64,000 nucleotides of DNA from Nakazawaea peltata (GCA_001599355.1 BCGQ01000005.1:624222-688221), one strand, 5' to 3'. Positions 1 through 11,347 are shown, counted from the first letter of the stretch. The notes: generated from the letters alone by a model not told the origin. Numbers and translations: made by a program.

Positions 1-128
1 GTCTACGAATGAGGAATTTAACATTGATAATATGGAGGAAAAATAAAGTGAAGAAAATAAAGGCAAGACTTGAAAGGAAGACTTCAAAGGAACAGTGGCA
101 GATCAAGAGAAGTCGAGAGAAACTCAAA

Positions 129-731
129 ATGTCAAGCGATAATAGTAGTATGTTGAATATCAACGAAGTAGAGTTGAGAGAACAAGACAGGTGGCTTCCC
201 ATTGCCAACGTACTGCGGTTGATGAAGAACACGCTCCCATCGACATCAAAAGTATCTAAAGACGCCAAAGAATGTATGCAAGAATGTGTAAGTGAATTCA
301 TATCGTTTGTGACATCTGAGCTGTCGGATAAATGTTTGAACGAGAAGAGAAAGACGATCAACGGAGAAGATATCTTATATTCGATGCATTCGTTGGGGTT
401 CGAGAACTACGCAGAGGTGTTGAAAATCTATTTGACCAAATACAGAGAACAGCAACTGTTGAGGCAAGAACGTAGTGAAAATGTTGGTAAGAAAAAGAAG
501 CTGAGTAAAAATGAGTCCAAATCCGAAGGGCAAGAATCCAACAGTGGGGAAATGGGCGATTCGGAAGGTCTTGGCCATATCAAAGATACCGAGGAACACG
601 ACGAAACAGATCAAGACAAAAATGAGAAATTAGATCAAGAGACTGATCTGGTGAAGTCTGGTGAAACTTTTGGTGGGATTGAATATCCTCTGGACCTGAC
701 AGGAGATGAGAATATATTATATGGGTTTTAG
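129..731 (+). CDS. HAP3: CCAAT-binding factor subunit HAP3 (NF-YB)
   Basis: This is the NF-YB histone-fold subunit of the HAP2/3/5 CCAAT-binding complex, a nuclear activator of respiratory genes. The core spans about residues 16-108 of 200: the entry segment [12 protein letters not shown], then [18 protein letters not shown], then [12 protein letters not shown]. The C-terminal half is acidic, charged and not conserved. The same frame is open back to base 9 and possibly beyond the window edge, but the ATG at 129 has an A-rich context and starts just before the conserved core, so I chose it. Two CTG codons, at 213-215 and 321-323, fall where NF-YB proteins have alanine (NVARxMK and SEASDKC). 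The next gene, PIM1, starts about 760 bp downstream on the same strand. The family call is certain; the exact start is less so. Confidence 0.93.
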   Translation: MSSDNSSMLNINEVELREQDRWLPIANVLRLMKNTLPSTSKVSKDAKECMQECVSEFISFVTSELSDKCLNEKRKTINGEDILYSMHSLGFENYAEVLKIYLTKYREQQLLRQERSENVGKKKKLSKNESKSEGQESNSGEMGDSEGLGHIKDTEEHDETDQDKNEKLDQETDLVKSGETFGGIEYPLDLTGDENILYGF

Positions 732-1489
732 GGATGAACCGAGGTCAAACCGAGCACGATACGAGGAGGGGGCTAAGGAGGATCTACTATACGACGGTTC
801 ATATTGCCCTTTCCGGATTTGTGCTAAGTTAATGGTGGTTGAACGAGGTGTGTTAGATTGAACGAGATTACCAAAACGAACAAGTTAATAATCTTAACGA
901 GTTAACGAGCTGACCAATTTTAGCCAACTGAACGAGTTAACGAATTTAACGAACTTGACCCGATCTGCTCAGCACTTTATTAAATTCGGTGCAAATTATT
1001 TATTGTGTACTATTAGTTATTGTTAAAGTAGGGGCATAAGTGCTCTCAATAAACAAGTTTGATTTATTGGTGTAGAGGGTAGAGGTGGAGGGGTAGACAA
1101 CGATTGACGATATGTAGACTACTACAGACAGTGGAATTGTCTTCTTCCTACTACTATCTGCTGCTAGCTACTAGCTACGAGCTACCGCCTCCCACTATCT
1201 ACTACCATCTTCTACCACTTCCTATTAGCTACTACCATACTGTTAACATATCTGCCCTTTCTATACTGTAGCTGCCCTTCCCCTCCTATCCTGCCCTTTC
1301 TGCCCGTACTCCGAACTTTCCCCTATTTTCCCTCTCTTTCCCCCTATTTTCTCCACCGTTTCCAAAATTCGCCCCTTTCACACGACCCAGCGCGAAATCC
1401 ACCAACAATCGCCACTTTCCTCCTTCAACTCTCCTTTCAAATTACTAATCCATTCCAACCTCCAATTGATTAAACCCCCCAAATAAATC
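732..1489. other. Intergenic region upstream of PIM1
   Basis: No gene is recognised here. From about 858 to 960 there is a degenerate repeat of the word AACGAGTTAACGA. From about 1118 to 1245 the sequence is rich in CTA/CTACTA triplets, a loose microsatellite. From about 1245 to 1480 the top strand is strongly pyrimidine-rich with several TGCCC words, as expected for the promoter and 5' leader of PIM1. Confidence 0.6.
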
Positions 1490-4400
1490 ATGTATTATTC
1501 GAGGGGATTACGTGTGAGCGGTCGTTTGACCACTCGGAGATACCAGCGCCAAGTCGCCAGATTGGCCTCCTCCCTCTCGGACTTCCAAACCGAACTCATC
1601 TTAAGAAAGACATTAGAAGATGATACACGGACACTCTTAAGACAGTTAAAAGCGGGCAATTCGGGTGTCAGGAGTCTTGATAATGGAATATTCGTGGCTC
1701 CGATACCTAGCGCCGAGCAAATTCACAGTCGTCTGCGGATGTTTGACCCCAATGGGCGCGAAGGAGCTCCATCGGGAGCTCTTCCGGTCGTGAATTCTCC
1801 GGTTTTAGAACTGAAGGCCGGATCAAAGAAGATCGCAAGGTCCAAGAAATCAAGTGATGACTCTAAGACCGACGAGGCAGTCAAAGAAGATAAGGATTCC
1901 GAGGAGACTCCGCTGGAGAAGCCAGAAGTCCCGGAAACTACCGAGGATAAACCTGATAAACCTGACTCTGCTGTTGCCGAGACGGCTGAAGGTAGTGGTG
2001 ACAACGCTGCCTCTGCAGGAGCTGCTCCGCCAGCTTCGGGAAGTGGCTCTGACAATCCTCTGCCTCCTCCACCACCTCCACCTCCAGCTTCTAAACCAAA
2101 ATTAGGTAAATCCGATATCACCTACGAACTACCAGAGGTATACCCACAAATCCTCGCCTTACCAATCTCTGGAAGACCTCTTTTCCCAGGTTTCTATAAA
2201 TGTGTGGTCATCACCGACTTGAATGTCATGAAAGCCATCAAAGAATCGATCAATAAGAGCCAGCCTTACATTGGATGCTTCCTTTTCAAGGACGAGAAGC
2301 TGGAAGGTGATACTATCAAGTCCAAAGACGAGGTATATGAGACTGGTGTTTTAGCTCAAGTCACCTCGACTGTCTTCTCGAGAGATGTCGAGACCGGTAA
2401 TGAAATCCTCACTACTGTATTCTATGTTCATAAGAGAATCAAGATTGATGAATTGTTTGCACCAAAGGAACTCGAATCTCCAGAAGATATTACTATTTCT
2501 TCTGATAAACCAAAGACTAAGAAGAAGGAGATCATTAAAGGTATCACTGGAGAGAAAGAAGGAGACGTTCCACCAAAGAAGAGTCAAGAAGTTGAATTTT
2601 CAGCTGAAGAAGATGCTGCCGAGTCTTCTGAAATCGTCACTAAGGACGATGTCGATGCTTTCATCGAAGAAGAGAACGATAATCCAACTGCCTACTTGAA
2701 GAATTATCCTGTAACCCTCGTCAATGTTTCCAATGTTGATGATCTTCCATACGATAAGAAATCTCCAATGATTAATGCTTTAACAGCTGAGATTTTACAA
2801 GTTTTCAAGGATATTTCGAGCATGAACAAGGTTTTCAGTGATCAAATGGCCACCTTCTCCTCGTCTTTGCAGAAAGATGTGTTCCAAAGTCCAGAGAAAT
2901 TGGCAGATTTTGCTGCTTCTCTCTCAGCTGCCGATGAGCTGGATTTACAAGAGATTTTGGAATGTCTTGATATCGAAAAGAGATTAGAATTGGCTCTTGT
3001 GGTCTTGAATAAAGAGTTGACCAACAAGAAATTACAGAAAGACATCGAAAGAGATTTGGAAGAGAGAATGACCAAGAGACATAGAGAATACCATCTTAAT
3101 GAACAACTCAAATCCATTAAGAAGGAGCTCGGAATCGATGATGGTAGAGACAAATTGATCGCCAAGTATAATGAACGTGTCAAGAATTTGAAGATGCCTG
3201 AAGATGTCAAGAAAGTTTATGATGATGAGATCAATAAGTTATCTTCCTTGGAGCCATTGATGTCTGAGTTCACTGTTACTAGAAACTACCTTGACTGGAT
3301 CACTCAGATTCCATGGGGAAAGGAGTCTGTCGATGAGTACAGCATCAAGAAACTGATCTCTGTCTTGAACGATGATCATTACGGATTAAAAGATGTCAAA
3401 GATCGTATCTTGGAGTTCATTGCCGTTGGTAAATTGTTGAACAAGATCAACGGTAAGATTGTCTGTTTCGTAGGTCCACCTGGTGTTGGTAAGACTTCTA
3501 TTGGTAAGTCTATTGCCAGAGCTTTGAACAGAAAGTTCTACAGATTCTCTGTTGGAGGTTTGAGTGATGTTTCTGAGATCAAAGGTCACAGAAGAACTTA
3601 CGTTGGTGCCATCCCAGGTAGAGTTGTCCAAGCTTTGAAGAAGACCGAGACTGAGAACCCATTGATTTTGATCGATGAAATCGACAAGATCTCTCACAGT
3701 CATAGTGTCAATGGAGGAGACCCATCGGCTGCTTTGTTAGAGTTGTTAGATCCTGAACAAAACAATGCCTTCTTGGATAATTATATGGATGTTCCTATTG
3801 ATTTATCCAAGGTTCTCTTTGTCTGTACAGCCAACAGTTTGAGTACTATTCCTGGTCCATTATTAGACAGAATGGAAGTCATTGAGATCTCTGGTTACAT
3901 TGCCGATGAGAAGGTGAAGATTGCCGAGAAATATTTGGCTCCAGAAGCTAAGAAGGCCTCGGGTTTGGAACATGTCAATGTTAATTTGACCTCTGATGCT
4001 GTTGAAGCTTTGATCAAACATTACTGTAGAGAGAGTGGTGTCAGAAATTTGAAGAAGCACATTGAGAAGATTTACAGAAAGGCAGCTTTGAATGTAGTAA
4101 AAGATTTAGGAGATGAAGAGATTGAGGTGTTGGTTGAGAAGGAGGAGAAGAAGGCCAGTGAAGAGAAATTGGAATCAACTGATCTGGAAGCTGTGGCTGA
4201 GACTGTCTCAGAGACTTCCGCTGAAACTACCTCTGAAACCGTTTCCGAAACTGCTTCAGAAGCTTCCTCCGAGTCTGAACCTACTCCTATCCCTCAAATC
4301 GTTGTCCCAGACTCATATTCCATCGATATCACTGCTGAGAACTTGAAAGACTACGTCGGACCTCAAATCTTTACTGCTGATCGTCTTTATGAAACCACTC

Positions 4401-5035
4401 CTCCTGGTGTCGTTATGGGACTTGCCTGGACATCAATGGGTGGTTCAGCTTTATACATTGAATCTGTCTTAGAACAAGCCATCAATGAAGATTCGACTCC
4501 AAAAGTGGAAATCACTGGTCAATTAGGAGACGTGATGAAGGAAAGTAGCAGAATTGCCTACTCCTTCTCCAAGATGTACTTGGCCAAACATTTCCCTGAA
4601 AATAGATTCTTTGAGAGGGCCAAGATCCATTTACACTGTCCTGAAGGAGCTACACCAAAGGACGGACCTTCGGCTGGTGTCACAATGACCTCTTCTTTCC
4701 TTTCATTGGCTTTGGACAGACCTTTAGATCCTACTGTTGCCATGACCGGTGAACTTACATTGACAGGAAAAGTACTCAGAATTGGTGGATTGAAGGAGAA
4801 GACAATTGCTGCTAAGAGATCTGGTGTTAAGACCGTTATCTTCCCTAAGGATAACTTGGCCGACTGGAATGAGTTACCAGAGAACGTCAAAGAAGGTGTT
4901 ACACCAATCGCTGCTGATTGGTATAGTGATGTATTTGAAGTCTTATTCCCTGATATTACTAAGGAAGAGGGTAATGTTGTATGGAAGGCAGAATTTGATC
5001 TGATTGAAGCCAAGAAGAAGGCCAGCAGTGAGTAA
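1490..5035 (+). CDS. PIM1: Mitochondrial Lon protease (PIM1)
   Basis: This is the ATP-dependent serine protease of the mitochondrial matrix, which degrades damaged matrix proteins. It has 1181 codons. The N-terminus is rich in Arg and Ser with few acidic residues, like a matrix presequence. An acidic and proline-rich linker with a run of prolines follows near residue 190. The Lon N-domain is interrupted by an acidic insert at about 330-400. The AAA+ module has a Walker A (GPPGVGKT, residues 662-669) and Walker B (LILIDEID, 725-732). The protease domain has the catalytic Ser1061 in KDGPSAGVT and the likely catalytic Lys1104 in GGLKEK. A Ser/Glu-rich insert at about 885-940 separates AAA+ and protease domains, as in fungal Pim1. 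The CTG at 3353-3355 lies where Lon has Ala just before the DHYG motif. Confidence 0.97.
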   Translation: MYYSRGLRVSGRLTTRRYQRQVARLASSLSDFQTELILRKTLEDDTRTLLRQLKAGNSGVRSLDNGIFVAPIPSAEQIHSRLRMFDPNGREGAPSGALPVVNSPVLELKAGSKKIARSKKSSDDSKTDEAVKEDKDSEETPLEKPEVPETTEDKPDKPDSAVAETAEGSGDNAASAGAAPPASGSGSDNPLPPPPPPPPASKPKLGKSDITYELPEVYPQILALPISGRPLFPGFYKCVVITDLNVMKAIKESINKSQPYIGCFLFKDEKLEGDTIKSKDEVYETGVLAQVTSTVFSRDVETGNEILTTVFYVHKRIKIDELFAPKELESPEDITISSDKPKTKKKEIIKGITGEKEGDVPPKKSQEVEFSAEEDAAESSEIVTKDDVDAFIEEENDNPTAYLKNYPVTLVNVSNVDDLPYDKKSPMINALTAEILQVFKDISSMNKVFSDQMATFSSSLQKDVFQSPEKLADFAASLSAADELDLQEILECLDIEKRLELALVVLNKELTNKKLQKDIERDLEERMTKRHREYHLNEQLKSIKKELGIDDGRDKLIAKYNERVKNLKMPEDVKKVYDDEINKLSSLEPLMSEFTVTRNYLDWITQIPWGKESVDEYSIKKLISVLNDDHYGLKDVKDRILEFIAVGKLLNKINGKIVCFVGPPGVGKTSIGKSIARALNRKFYRFSVGGLSDVSEIKGHRRTYVGAIPGRVVQALKKTETENPLILIDEIDKISHSHSVNGGDPSAALLELLDPEQNNAFLDNYMDVPIDLSKVLFVCTANSLSTIPGPLLDRMEVIEISGYIADEKVKIAEKYLAPEAKKASGLEHVNVNLTSDAVEALIKHYCRESGVRNLKKHIEKIYRKAALNVVKDLGDEEIEVLVEKEEKKASEEKLESTDLEAVAETVSETSAETTSETVSETASEASSESEPTPIPQIVVPDSYSIDITAENLKDYVGPQIFTADRLYETTPPGVVMGLAWTSMGGSALYIESVLEQAINEDSTPKVEITGQLGDVMKESSRIAYSFSKMYLAKHFPENRFFERAKIHLHCPEGATPKDGPSAGVTMTSSFLSLALDRPLDPTVAMTGELTLTGKVLRIGGLKEKTIAAKRSGVKTVIFPKDNLADWNELPENVKEGVTPIAADWYSDVFEVLFPDITKEEGNVVWKAEFDLIEAKKKASSE

Positions 5036-5515
5036 GTCAGTGACTACTTACCAACCCCACCTACATAACTACACAAATAGTTAACTCAACGTATATAGGA
5101 ATGATTACAATATTACAAATATGTAGAACCAGCATCAGGTTAGTTGAAACTACAGATCATCGTTTGGTTATCAGCTTCGTAATTAGTTAGTTATACACGA
5201 CTTTATCACCCCTAATCTCCCCACCAAACGGTCCTCAGATTAGATCTGATTATGTAAGCCAATCATAAAACTGAGAACCTATCCGGTAGAAGAGGAAAAG
5301 GAGGCAGAGATCTCGACTGGGCTATTCGTCAATGACCGGAAATAAAATACCCAAATGAGCTATTCGGCAGTATAATGATAAGAGGTAGAAGTTCCTCGGT
5401 TTAAATTTTAATTTAAAATGCACTTCGTTACATCAAATGATCCTAAGCCGGTGAAGAGCAGTCATTCATAGTATAGATCGTACTGAACAGTAGTGTGATA
5501 ATAGTCAATTCCTAT
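5036..5515. other. Convergent intergenic region between PIM1 and TED1
   Basis: Both neighbouring genes end here. The stretch is AT-rich and should hold the two 3' ends. I see no open reading frame of note, no tRNA and no repeat. Confidence 0.6.
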
Positions 5516-6925
5516 CTAGAAAAAAAAGCAGACACTATTCATAATAATCATCAATAACGACAGAACCTTAGTTACCCACCAGACATGTTGTACTGCAAAT
5601 GGACACAAACTATATTCAAATTTCCATTCGGAACCATCGAAATGACCCGTCATTAATCCGGTATTTCCTCCATACTCTCCCATGATAGACCTTACAACGA
5701 TTTCTTTAACATGATGGTCGGACTCTACCGATTTAGATGGCTTCCACTCATCCCCAATCTTATTATAGAAACTCTCACACCCCTCATGGTCATGCCCAGT
5801 CAAGATAATTCCCGGTTTTTTATTACTAAAAATAGCGTTCAAGATTTTCTGAGTAGACTCCGGTTGAATATGATTCTCCGACTTGATTTTACCCAACATA
5901 TAATCCAGTCTACTATTTTCCTCGGTGAAATATTCCACCAAAGGTTCGTCAACACATAACCCGGCCTCTTTGTAAAAAGGAACGTGTGTTAAGAGAATTG
6001 TGGACCCATTAAAAGGTCTCAGCAGTAAATGCTCTACGAATTTCCAAGTATATTTTACAAATCGTTGCTCGACAAAAGGTCCATCTACAGCCAACGAATT
6101 TAATACGACAATTCTCCATGGATGATCTGTTTCAACATCATACTCAATATAATAGTTGTCCTTACCCATTATTTTGAAGAACCGAGCCATGTGTTGGTAT
6201 GTTACATCTCCATTTCCAATGTCATGGTTACCGGAGATGTTGATAAATAAAGGTTCCGATGTGAGGTTGGCAGTAGTCCAATCGTACACATCTTTGTAAG
6301 CGAAATCGAATTCCCCGTCATTATCCAAAATCTCTTGGAATTCATTCATGAAACTCCTCCAATCGCACTCATCGTTCTCGGTCATGAACTTAACGAGATG
6401 TCCCACATGTTCCTCCGGTCTAGGAAAAAGTCGTTTAATGTAACGAAGAGATCTATTGAAGAATTCGCGGTCCAAAATCCATTGAGAGGAAAAAAGATCC
6501 CCCATGATTGAGACGTGTGTTGGTTGTAATCTCTCCTTCATGAGCGAGTAAATATGTCCTAAGTAATAGTCATTACCATAAGTGTCAAGTCTGGTAATGT
6601 ATGGAGTGGAGGGCCAGGTGCCCTTTATTTGGGGGTCTCCCACCAGTAAGAGACGGATATCACGTGGTAAACCTTGTTTTTCTGTCATCTCGGCACTTTT
6701 TCCTTTCAAGTCAAGCACATATTGATCATACAAATCACCAATGTATGGTTTTTCAAGTATCCATTTCGATAGTGGAGAGAGGGACTCCTTGACGATCTCA
6801 GCCTGAGGAATATGCCATGAACATTGAGCAGAATCAAGACTTGGATAAGTATAAATGTATATATTTAAGACAATTGCAATCAAGGTTATCACCTTGGCCA
6901 ATCTTGAGAACCAAATCAGCACCAT
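5516..6925 (-). CDS. TED1: ER metallophosphoesterase of the Cdc1/Ted1 family
   Basis: This is a calcineurin-like metallophosphoesterase, 469 codons. By family knowledge it acts in the endoplasmic reticulum to remove ethanolamine phosphate from GPI anchors so that GPI proteins can be exported. A hydrophobic segment at residues 4-27 is a signal anchor, and a second near the C-terminus (about 450-469) suggests another membrane span. Metal-binding motifs appear in order: GDPQIKG, MGDLFSSQ, NISGNHDIG, LLTHVPFY and TGHDHEGC. The segment around ITRLDTYGNDYYLGHI resembles Ted1 more than Cdc1 as I remember them, so I prefer TED1; Cdc1 is the alternative. It converges with PIM1, and its start faces the 3' end of SPT6 about 200 bp away. 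Confidence 0.78.
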   Translation of the reverse strand: MVLIWFSRLAKVITLIAIVLNIYIYTYPSLDSAQCSWHIPQAEIVKESLSPLSKWILEKPYIGDLYDQYVLDLKGKSAEMTEKQGLPRDIRLLLVGDPQIKGTWPSTPYITRLDTYGNDYYLGHIYSLMKERLQPTHVSIMGDLFSSQWILDREFFNRSLRYIKRLFPRPEEHVGHLVKFMTENDECDWRSFMNEFQEILDNDGEFDFAYKDVYDWTTANLTSEPLFINISGNHDIGNGDVTYQHMARFFKIMGKDNYYIEYDVETDHPWRIVVLNSLAVDGPFVEQRFVKYTWKFVEHLLLRPFNGSTILLTHVPFYKEAGLCVDEPLVEYFTEENSRLDYMLGKIKSENHIQPESTQKILNAIFSNKKPGIILTGHDHEGCESFYNKIGDEWKPSKSVESDHHVKEIVVRSIMGEYGGNTGLMTGHFDGSEWKFEYSLCPFAVQHVWWVTKVLSLLMIIMNSVCFFF

Positions 6926-7129
6926 TTTGGTTGTTGGCCAACTGGATGGTATATGAATAAGTGTTTACTTAACAGAGATTTCGGGAGTTGTTGTAAACTG
7001 CTGAGAGGGCAATACCTGATTACCTAATACAGTATCTTCCCAATACAGAAATTAAACAGAACTCTTCTTTTACTTCCTAATACAGTATTACTTAATACGG
7101 GATAGAATTACAACTCTATAATATACATA

Positions 7130-10100
7130 TCAATGATATCCAGGGTACCCATTGGAGACCTGAACTTGTTGTGGTGGCAGTTGTCTGTTACGTTGCAAAC
7201 GGTTCATCATCAACTGCTTGAATCCATTACATAAACTGGTCATATCTGGGTAAATCTCCCCACTCAACTCATACCCTTCAGGAAGAGCACGGACGTGCCA
7301 AGTGGTGATTGGGGCCTGAGGATTGATCTTGAACAACAAGTAGAACCATCCAGGCAGCTTTCTGTTGTAGCAGAAAGTGTAACTACTTCTAGCCTGAGCC
7401 AGCGAGTACTTCTGTAACCATTCCTTGACCTCATCCAATGGAGCCTTTCTGAATTTATCATGGGTGGTCATTTGCAGGATCTTCTCGGTGATTCCTTCGA
7501 CGTAACGGTTGATGACCTCGTCCAAATCTTCGAATTTTTCTTTGTCAATCGTGTAGAAGGTGTTGTTGTACTGATCCATACGCTTAACCAACACAATATG
7601 TTGGTACAACATATCAGCAATCTTCAATGTAATGGCATAATGGTCTTCTCCCATAGACGAAGGTCTGATCACACATTCTCCTACAAGACGAGCAGCCAAG
7701 TAGTCTTCAGCTTGACGAGAATTGAAGTTATGGAACAATGGATGCAGTAACAGTTTCGAGCTACGTTTCTCAGCATTTTCTTTAGCCTTTTCAATGGCCT
7801 TGTCACGATTCTCGGCCTCAAAGTCCCATAAACCATCGATTTTCTCAAATTTGGCAGCGTTAAGATTAGCCTCGATGTCTTGTCTCAATAATGATCCCTC
7901 GCACTTGAATTGTTCGTAATCAACAGAAAGAATACATGCTTGAACTGTCTGACCAGCGTTATAAACGACTGGGTTATTGTAATCTCTCAAGAACTTGCCG
8001 TCGATTCTACAATCAACATTGAACTGAGTATTACCAACCAGGAATCTGTCTCTGACCATCTTTAAAGTGATTGGAATAACACTATTCTCATGGAAAGTCT
8101 CACGAGATTCTCCAGTCAACATCTGGAAAATCTCCAAAGCATTCAAATGAGTGAACGATCTTCTCAATTCCTCATAATTCTGTTGTAATTCTTCCTTGAT
8201 CAGTTGTAAAGTGGATCTCTTCTTCACCTTGAAACGTTCTTCCAATTCATTTCCATAATCTTCCAAGACCAAATCGTTCAATTTCTCTGCTCCCTCATTG
8301 ACCAATTGGTTAATGACATTACTACGTTCTTCCAGGTCGATATCTTCCTCATCCAATTCCAAAGTATCGGCTGCCATCTTGATGGCCAAATCGTAGTCTT
8401 GAGGATGAATTCTAGTGGCATCCAATGGATCAGCATCATTACTGTTGTTGTATGGAATACGCAAGAAAGAGGCACAGTTCACGAACACATATCTAGCAGT
8501 GATCAGTTGAGTGATCAAATCAGATCTCGACAGCAATGTAGATCCCTTACTTTGGATATTCTGTACGATTCCACTGGCCTTACGAGGTCCCAATCCAGCA
8601 ACATATGGTAACAGCAAAGCCAAGTATTCGTCTCTGATGGCCTCATTAATATCTACACCTACTTGATTGACAATATCGACAAAGGCAGTCTCCAAAGCGT
8701 CGTTGAACTTCTCTTTAGGAATCAATGACTGATATTTGTGGATAGACAATGCCAAAAGATCATCCTTCAAAGCAATATACTCCAATAAAGGTTGCTGAAC
8801 GTATCTGGCAGCGGCAATCACAAATCTGGCAACAGGACCCTTGTCTGGGAACTCGGTCTTGGCTCTCTTGGAGTTCTGGAACAACCGAGGAGTCTCGTTA
8901 TTGACCCAAAGAAGTTCCAAAAGAGGAGCAGAGTTATCTTCGGTGCCGAAGTCCAAGTCGTCATCCTCATTGACAGTGAGTTTGTTCTGTTTGATAATAC
9001 GGTCCAAAGCCTCGTATAACATAGTCTTGGTGTTGACATTATAACCAGAGATAGCAATGACATCAGGAGTTGTTTGACGGACGATCTTGGTGAATGCCGA
9101 AGCAAAAGAGTCGTCACGTACATTCTCATCAAACTTGACAATCTGTTCGAGATCACCTTCAGGAGATAAAACAGCTGCAATCACAGCATCTTGACGATTT
9201 CCATTACCATTACTGATGGCCAATACTTTCGGAATGGTTCCCTTAGCATATCCAGCTGGCTTGTATGGCAGTTGATCCAATTTACGGATGAATTTCTTAC
9301 GGATCTCATAGTACAATTTATCCTCACAATCACGACGAATCATCTCCACAATGTTCAACGAGACCAATGGGGCAATTTTACGCAATGAAATCTTCAAGGC
9401 ATCCTCACGGAAACTATTCCAAGACTCGGCAATCTCCGAAGAGTAATCTGATTTCATGTATTTTTCGAAAATGTGAGAACCAAACGAGGTCAAATCAAAG
9501 TTGACCTTAATGATGATGTAACCCAAGGATTCGGCCTCCAACATACGCATGAAAAGATCCGGTCTCTCGACGAAAGTGGCCGTTGGATGATTGATAAGGT
9601 ACTTGAAATCTCCATAAGGTCCATTGTCATCCATTTTAACTTTACCTTTCTCGGTCAAGACTACGTCTACTTTAGAATAGCGTTCATAGTTGGTACGGAT
9701 CTCCAGTCTGAACTTTGGATTGGTGAAAATCAGCTCGGCAAAGTAATGTTTGACACCTTCTAAAGCTTGGGATGCGGACTCGAACAATTTTCCAGCACCG
9801 ACAAAAGCCTCGGCTTCTTCAGCTGGAGATTTACTTGGGTCAGCGGTAGGGAAAGCTCTTGTCTTAGAGCTCATATTCTCGGCAAACTCAGAAGCCTTGA
9901 TACCAATAAGCTTGACGAGCTCAAATACCTCATCGTTACGAATTCTCTCATAAATTCCATACTTTGAATGTCTCTTTTTAGCACCAGCTTCATCGGTCTT
10001 CATTTGCAGTGAATAAGCAAATGATAAATAGTCGGTAAGATCTTGTAATTCGGACATAGAACGAACAGAATCGACAAGCTCACTGAATAACCCATCGTAT

Positions 10101-11347
10101 TGACCTAACAGCTCGAAACTCTTCACCAACAGCAGTTTATTATCGTTCATATGATGGAAATCAATGTCCAAATGCACCAATCTCCATAAATCTTCCTCAG
10201 ACAACAACTTCAGCACCTTCAAAGTGTTGTCATAGTCGCTATATGTGTGTAAAAGATAGTCTCTGCGGTGGTTCCAAATGAACGGAGGCTCATAATTCTC
10301 CTTGGAGATGAATTCCAAGACAGTACGTACCGATTTCTTGAACTCGGCTGGGAACTCAATGGTGGAGCCTAACAATTTAGTACGGAAACGGGTCATTTGC
10401 AGAGCCACCCATTCAACTTCATGCTCGAATTCCTCACCTTCCAAATCATATTTCACTATGCTACTACGTAAGATTTGGAATCTCTCTGGAACGTCGGTGG
10501 TTCTGATCTCGTTATCCTCGGCAGTTAACATACGTTCTTTCAATTCCGATTGTTCGAAAACATCGGCTAACTCAACCGGTTTCTGATACAGTTCATCATC
10601 GTATTCGTTTTCTTCGTCCTCCTCTTCAAGAGCCCACTCGTAATCACGTCCATCTCCGAAAATGTCATCCAACTCGGCTAAAGTTTCCTTTTCTCCCTCC
10701 GACATCTCAATAGTTGGAAGTGGCACCAGAGGACCACGAGCTGCGCGCAGTTCCTCCTCGTCGGAAAATTCATCTTCTTCAATGAAATCATCAAACTCCT
10801 CGGCGGCTCTACTTCTATGACGAGGAACTCCTTCACCTTCTTCATCCTCTTCCTCATCATCTTCCAGATCACTGAACATATCAGTCAATCCTCTTTGACG
10901 AGCATCAGTTTCTTCGACATCATCGTCTTCACCGCCAGATCCACCGGCTCTCTTAAGACGTTTGAATTTCGACCCAGAAGGTTTGGCTCTAGGAGCTTGG
11001 CCAGTGTTCTCAAGAAGTAAATCCAAATCATCCTCATCAAGCGCGTCGGCATCTTCATGGCTCACTTTAGGAGCCTTTCTCTTCTTCTTATGACGTCTTT
11101 TCTTAGCTTGCTCGTCTTCTTCATCGTCTACAATGAACCCTTCCCTTACTTTCTTGATCGCCTCTTCGTCTTCATCGTCGTCGTCGTCTTCCTCAGAAGA
11201 GTCCACAATTCCGCTCTCATCCTCATCTTCATCGGATCCTTCCTCGGCGGCATCGTTAATCAAGGCGCTACCTGATTCAACTGGCTCCTCGACTTTCTCA
11301 GGAGTCACAGCCTCACTGACCTTATCAGTGATTTCACCGTCAGACAT
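7130..11347 (-). CDS. SPT6: Transcription elongation factor and histone chaperone SPT6
   Basis: This is Spt6, the histone chaperone that travels with RNA polymerase II. It has 1405 codons, about the family length. The first 290 residues are very acidic with Lys-rich patches, matching the nucleosome- and Spn1-binding tail. The Tex-like core follows: helix-turn-helix region, YqgF/RNase H-like fold (QDAVIAAVLSPEGDL onward), a helix-hairpin-helix with GLGPRKASG, and an S1 domain near the C-terminal third. The tandem SH2 region begins at HPLFHNFN and includes ECVIRPSS, the phosphate-binding arginine strand. A CTG codon lies just before LPYVAGLGPRKA; Ala is acceptable there. The upstream region contains a 14-bp minisatellite starting about 460 bp from the ATG. 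Confidence 0.96.
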   Translation of the reverse strand: MSDGEITDKVSEAVTPEKVEEPVESGSALINDAAEEGSDEDEDESGIVDSSEEDDDDDEDEEAIKKVREGFIVDDEEDEQAKKRRHKKKRKAPKVSHEDADALDEDDLDLLLENTGQAPRAKPSGSKFKRLKRAGGSGGEDDDVEETDARQRGLTDMFSDLEDDEEEDEEGEGVPRHRSRAAEEFDDFIEEDEFSDEEELRAARGPLVPLPTIEMSEGEKETLAELDDIFGDGRDYEWALEEEDEENEYDDELYQKPVELADVFEQSELKERMLTAEDNEIRTTDVPERFQILRSSIVKYDLEGEEFEHEVEWVALQMTRFRTKLLGSTIEFPAEFKKSVRTVLEFISKENYEPPFIWNHRRDYLLHTYSDYDNTLKVLKLLSEEDLWRLVHLDIDFHHMNDNKLLLVKSFELLGQYDGLFSELVDSVRSMSELQDLTDYLSFAYSLQMKTDEAGAKKRHSKYGIYERIRNDEVFELVKLIGIKASEFAENMSSKTRAFPTADPSKSPAEEAEAFVGAGKLFESASQALEGVKHYFAELIFTNPKFRLEIRTNYERYSKVDVVLTEKGKVKMDDNGPYGDFKYLINHPTATFVERPDLFMRMLEAESLGYIIIKVNFDLTSFGSHIFEKYMKSDYSSEIAESWNSFREDALKISLRKIAPLVSLNIVEMIRRDCEDKLYYEIRKKFIRKLDQLPYKPAGYAKGTIPKVLAISNGNGNRQDAVIAAVLSPEGDLEQIVKFDENVRDDSFASAFTKIVRQTTPDVIAISGYNVNTKTMLYEALDRIIKQNKLTVNEDDDLDFGTEDNSAPLLELLWVNNETPRLFQNSKRAKTEFPDKGPVARFVIAAARYVQQPLLEYIALKDDLLALSIHKYQSLIPKEKFNDALETAFVDIVNQVGVDINEAIRDEYLALLLPYVAGLGPRKASGIVQNIQSKGSTLLSRSDLITQLITARYVFVNCASFLRIPYNNSNDADPLDATRIHPQDYDLAIKMAADTLELDEEDIDLEERSNVINQLVNEGAEKLNDLVLEDYGNELEERFKVKKRSTLQLIKEELQQNYEELRRSFTHLNALEIFQMLTGESRETFHENSVIPITLKMVRDRFLVGNTQFNVDCRIDGKFLRDYNNPVVYNAGQTVQACILSVDYEQFKCEGSLLRQDIEANLNAAKFEKIDGLWDFEAENRDKAIEKAKENAEKRSSKLLLHPLFHNFNSRQAEDYLAARLVGECVIRPSSMGEDHYAITLKIADMLYQHIVLVKRMDQYNNTFYTIDKEKFEDLDEVINRYVEGITEKILQMTTHDKFRKAPLDEVKEWLQKYSLAQARSSYTFCYNRKLPGWFYLLFKINPQAPITTWHVRALPEGYELSGEIYPDMTSLCNGFKQLMMNRLQRNRQLPPQQVQVSNGYPGYH

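Noticed and set aside
9-128. 40-codon N-terminal extension of HAP3
   Set aside because: The ATG at 9 has a weak context and the extension is a basic, unconserved stretch; the ATG at 129 fits the family better, though the frame is open to the window edge.
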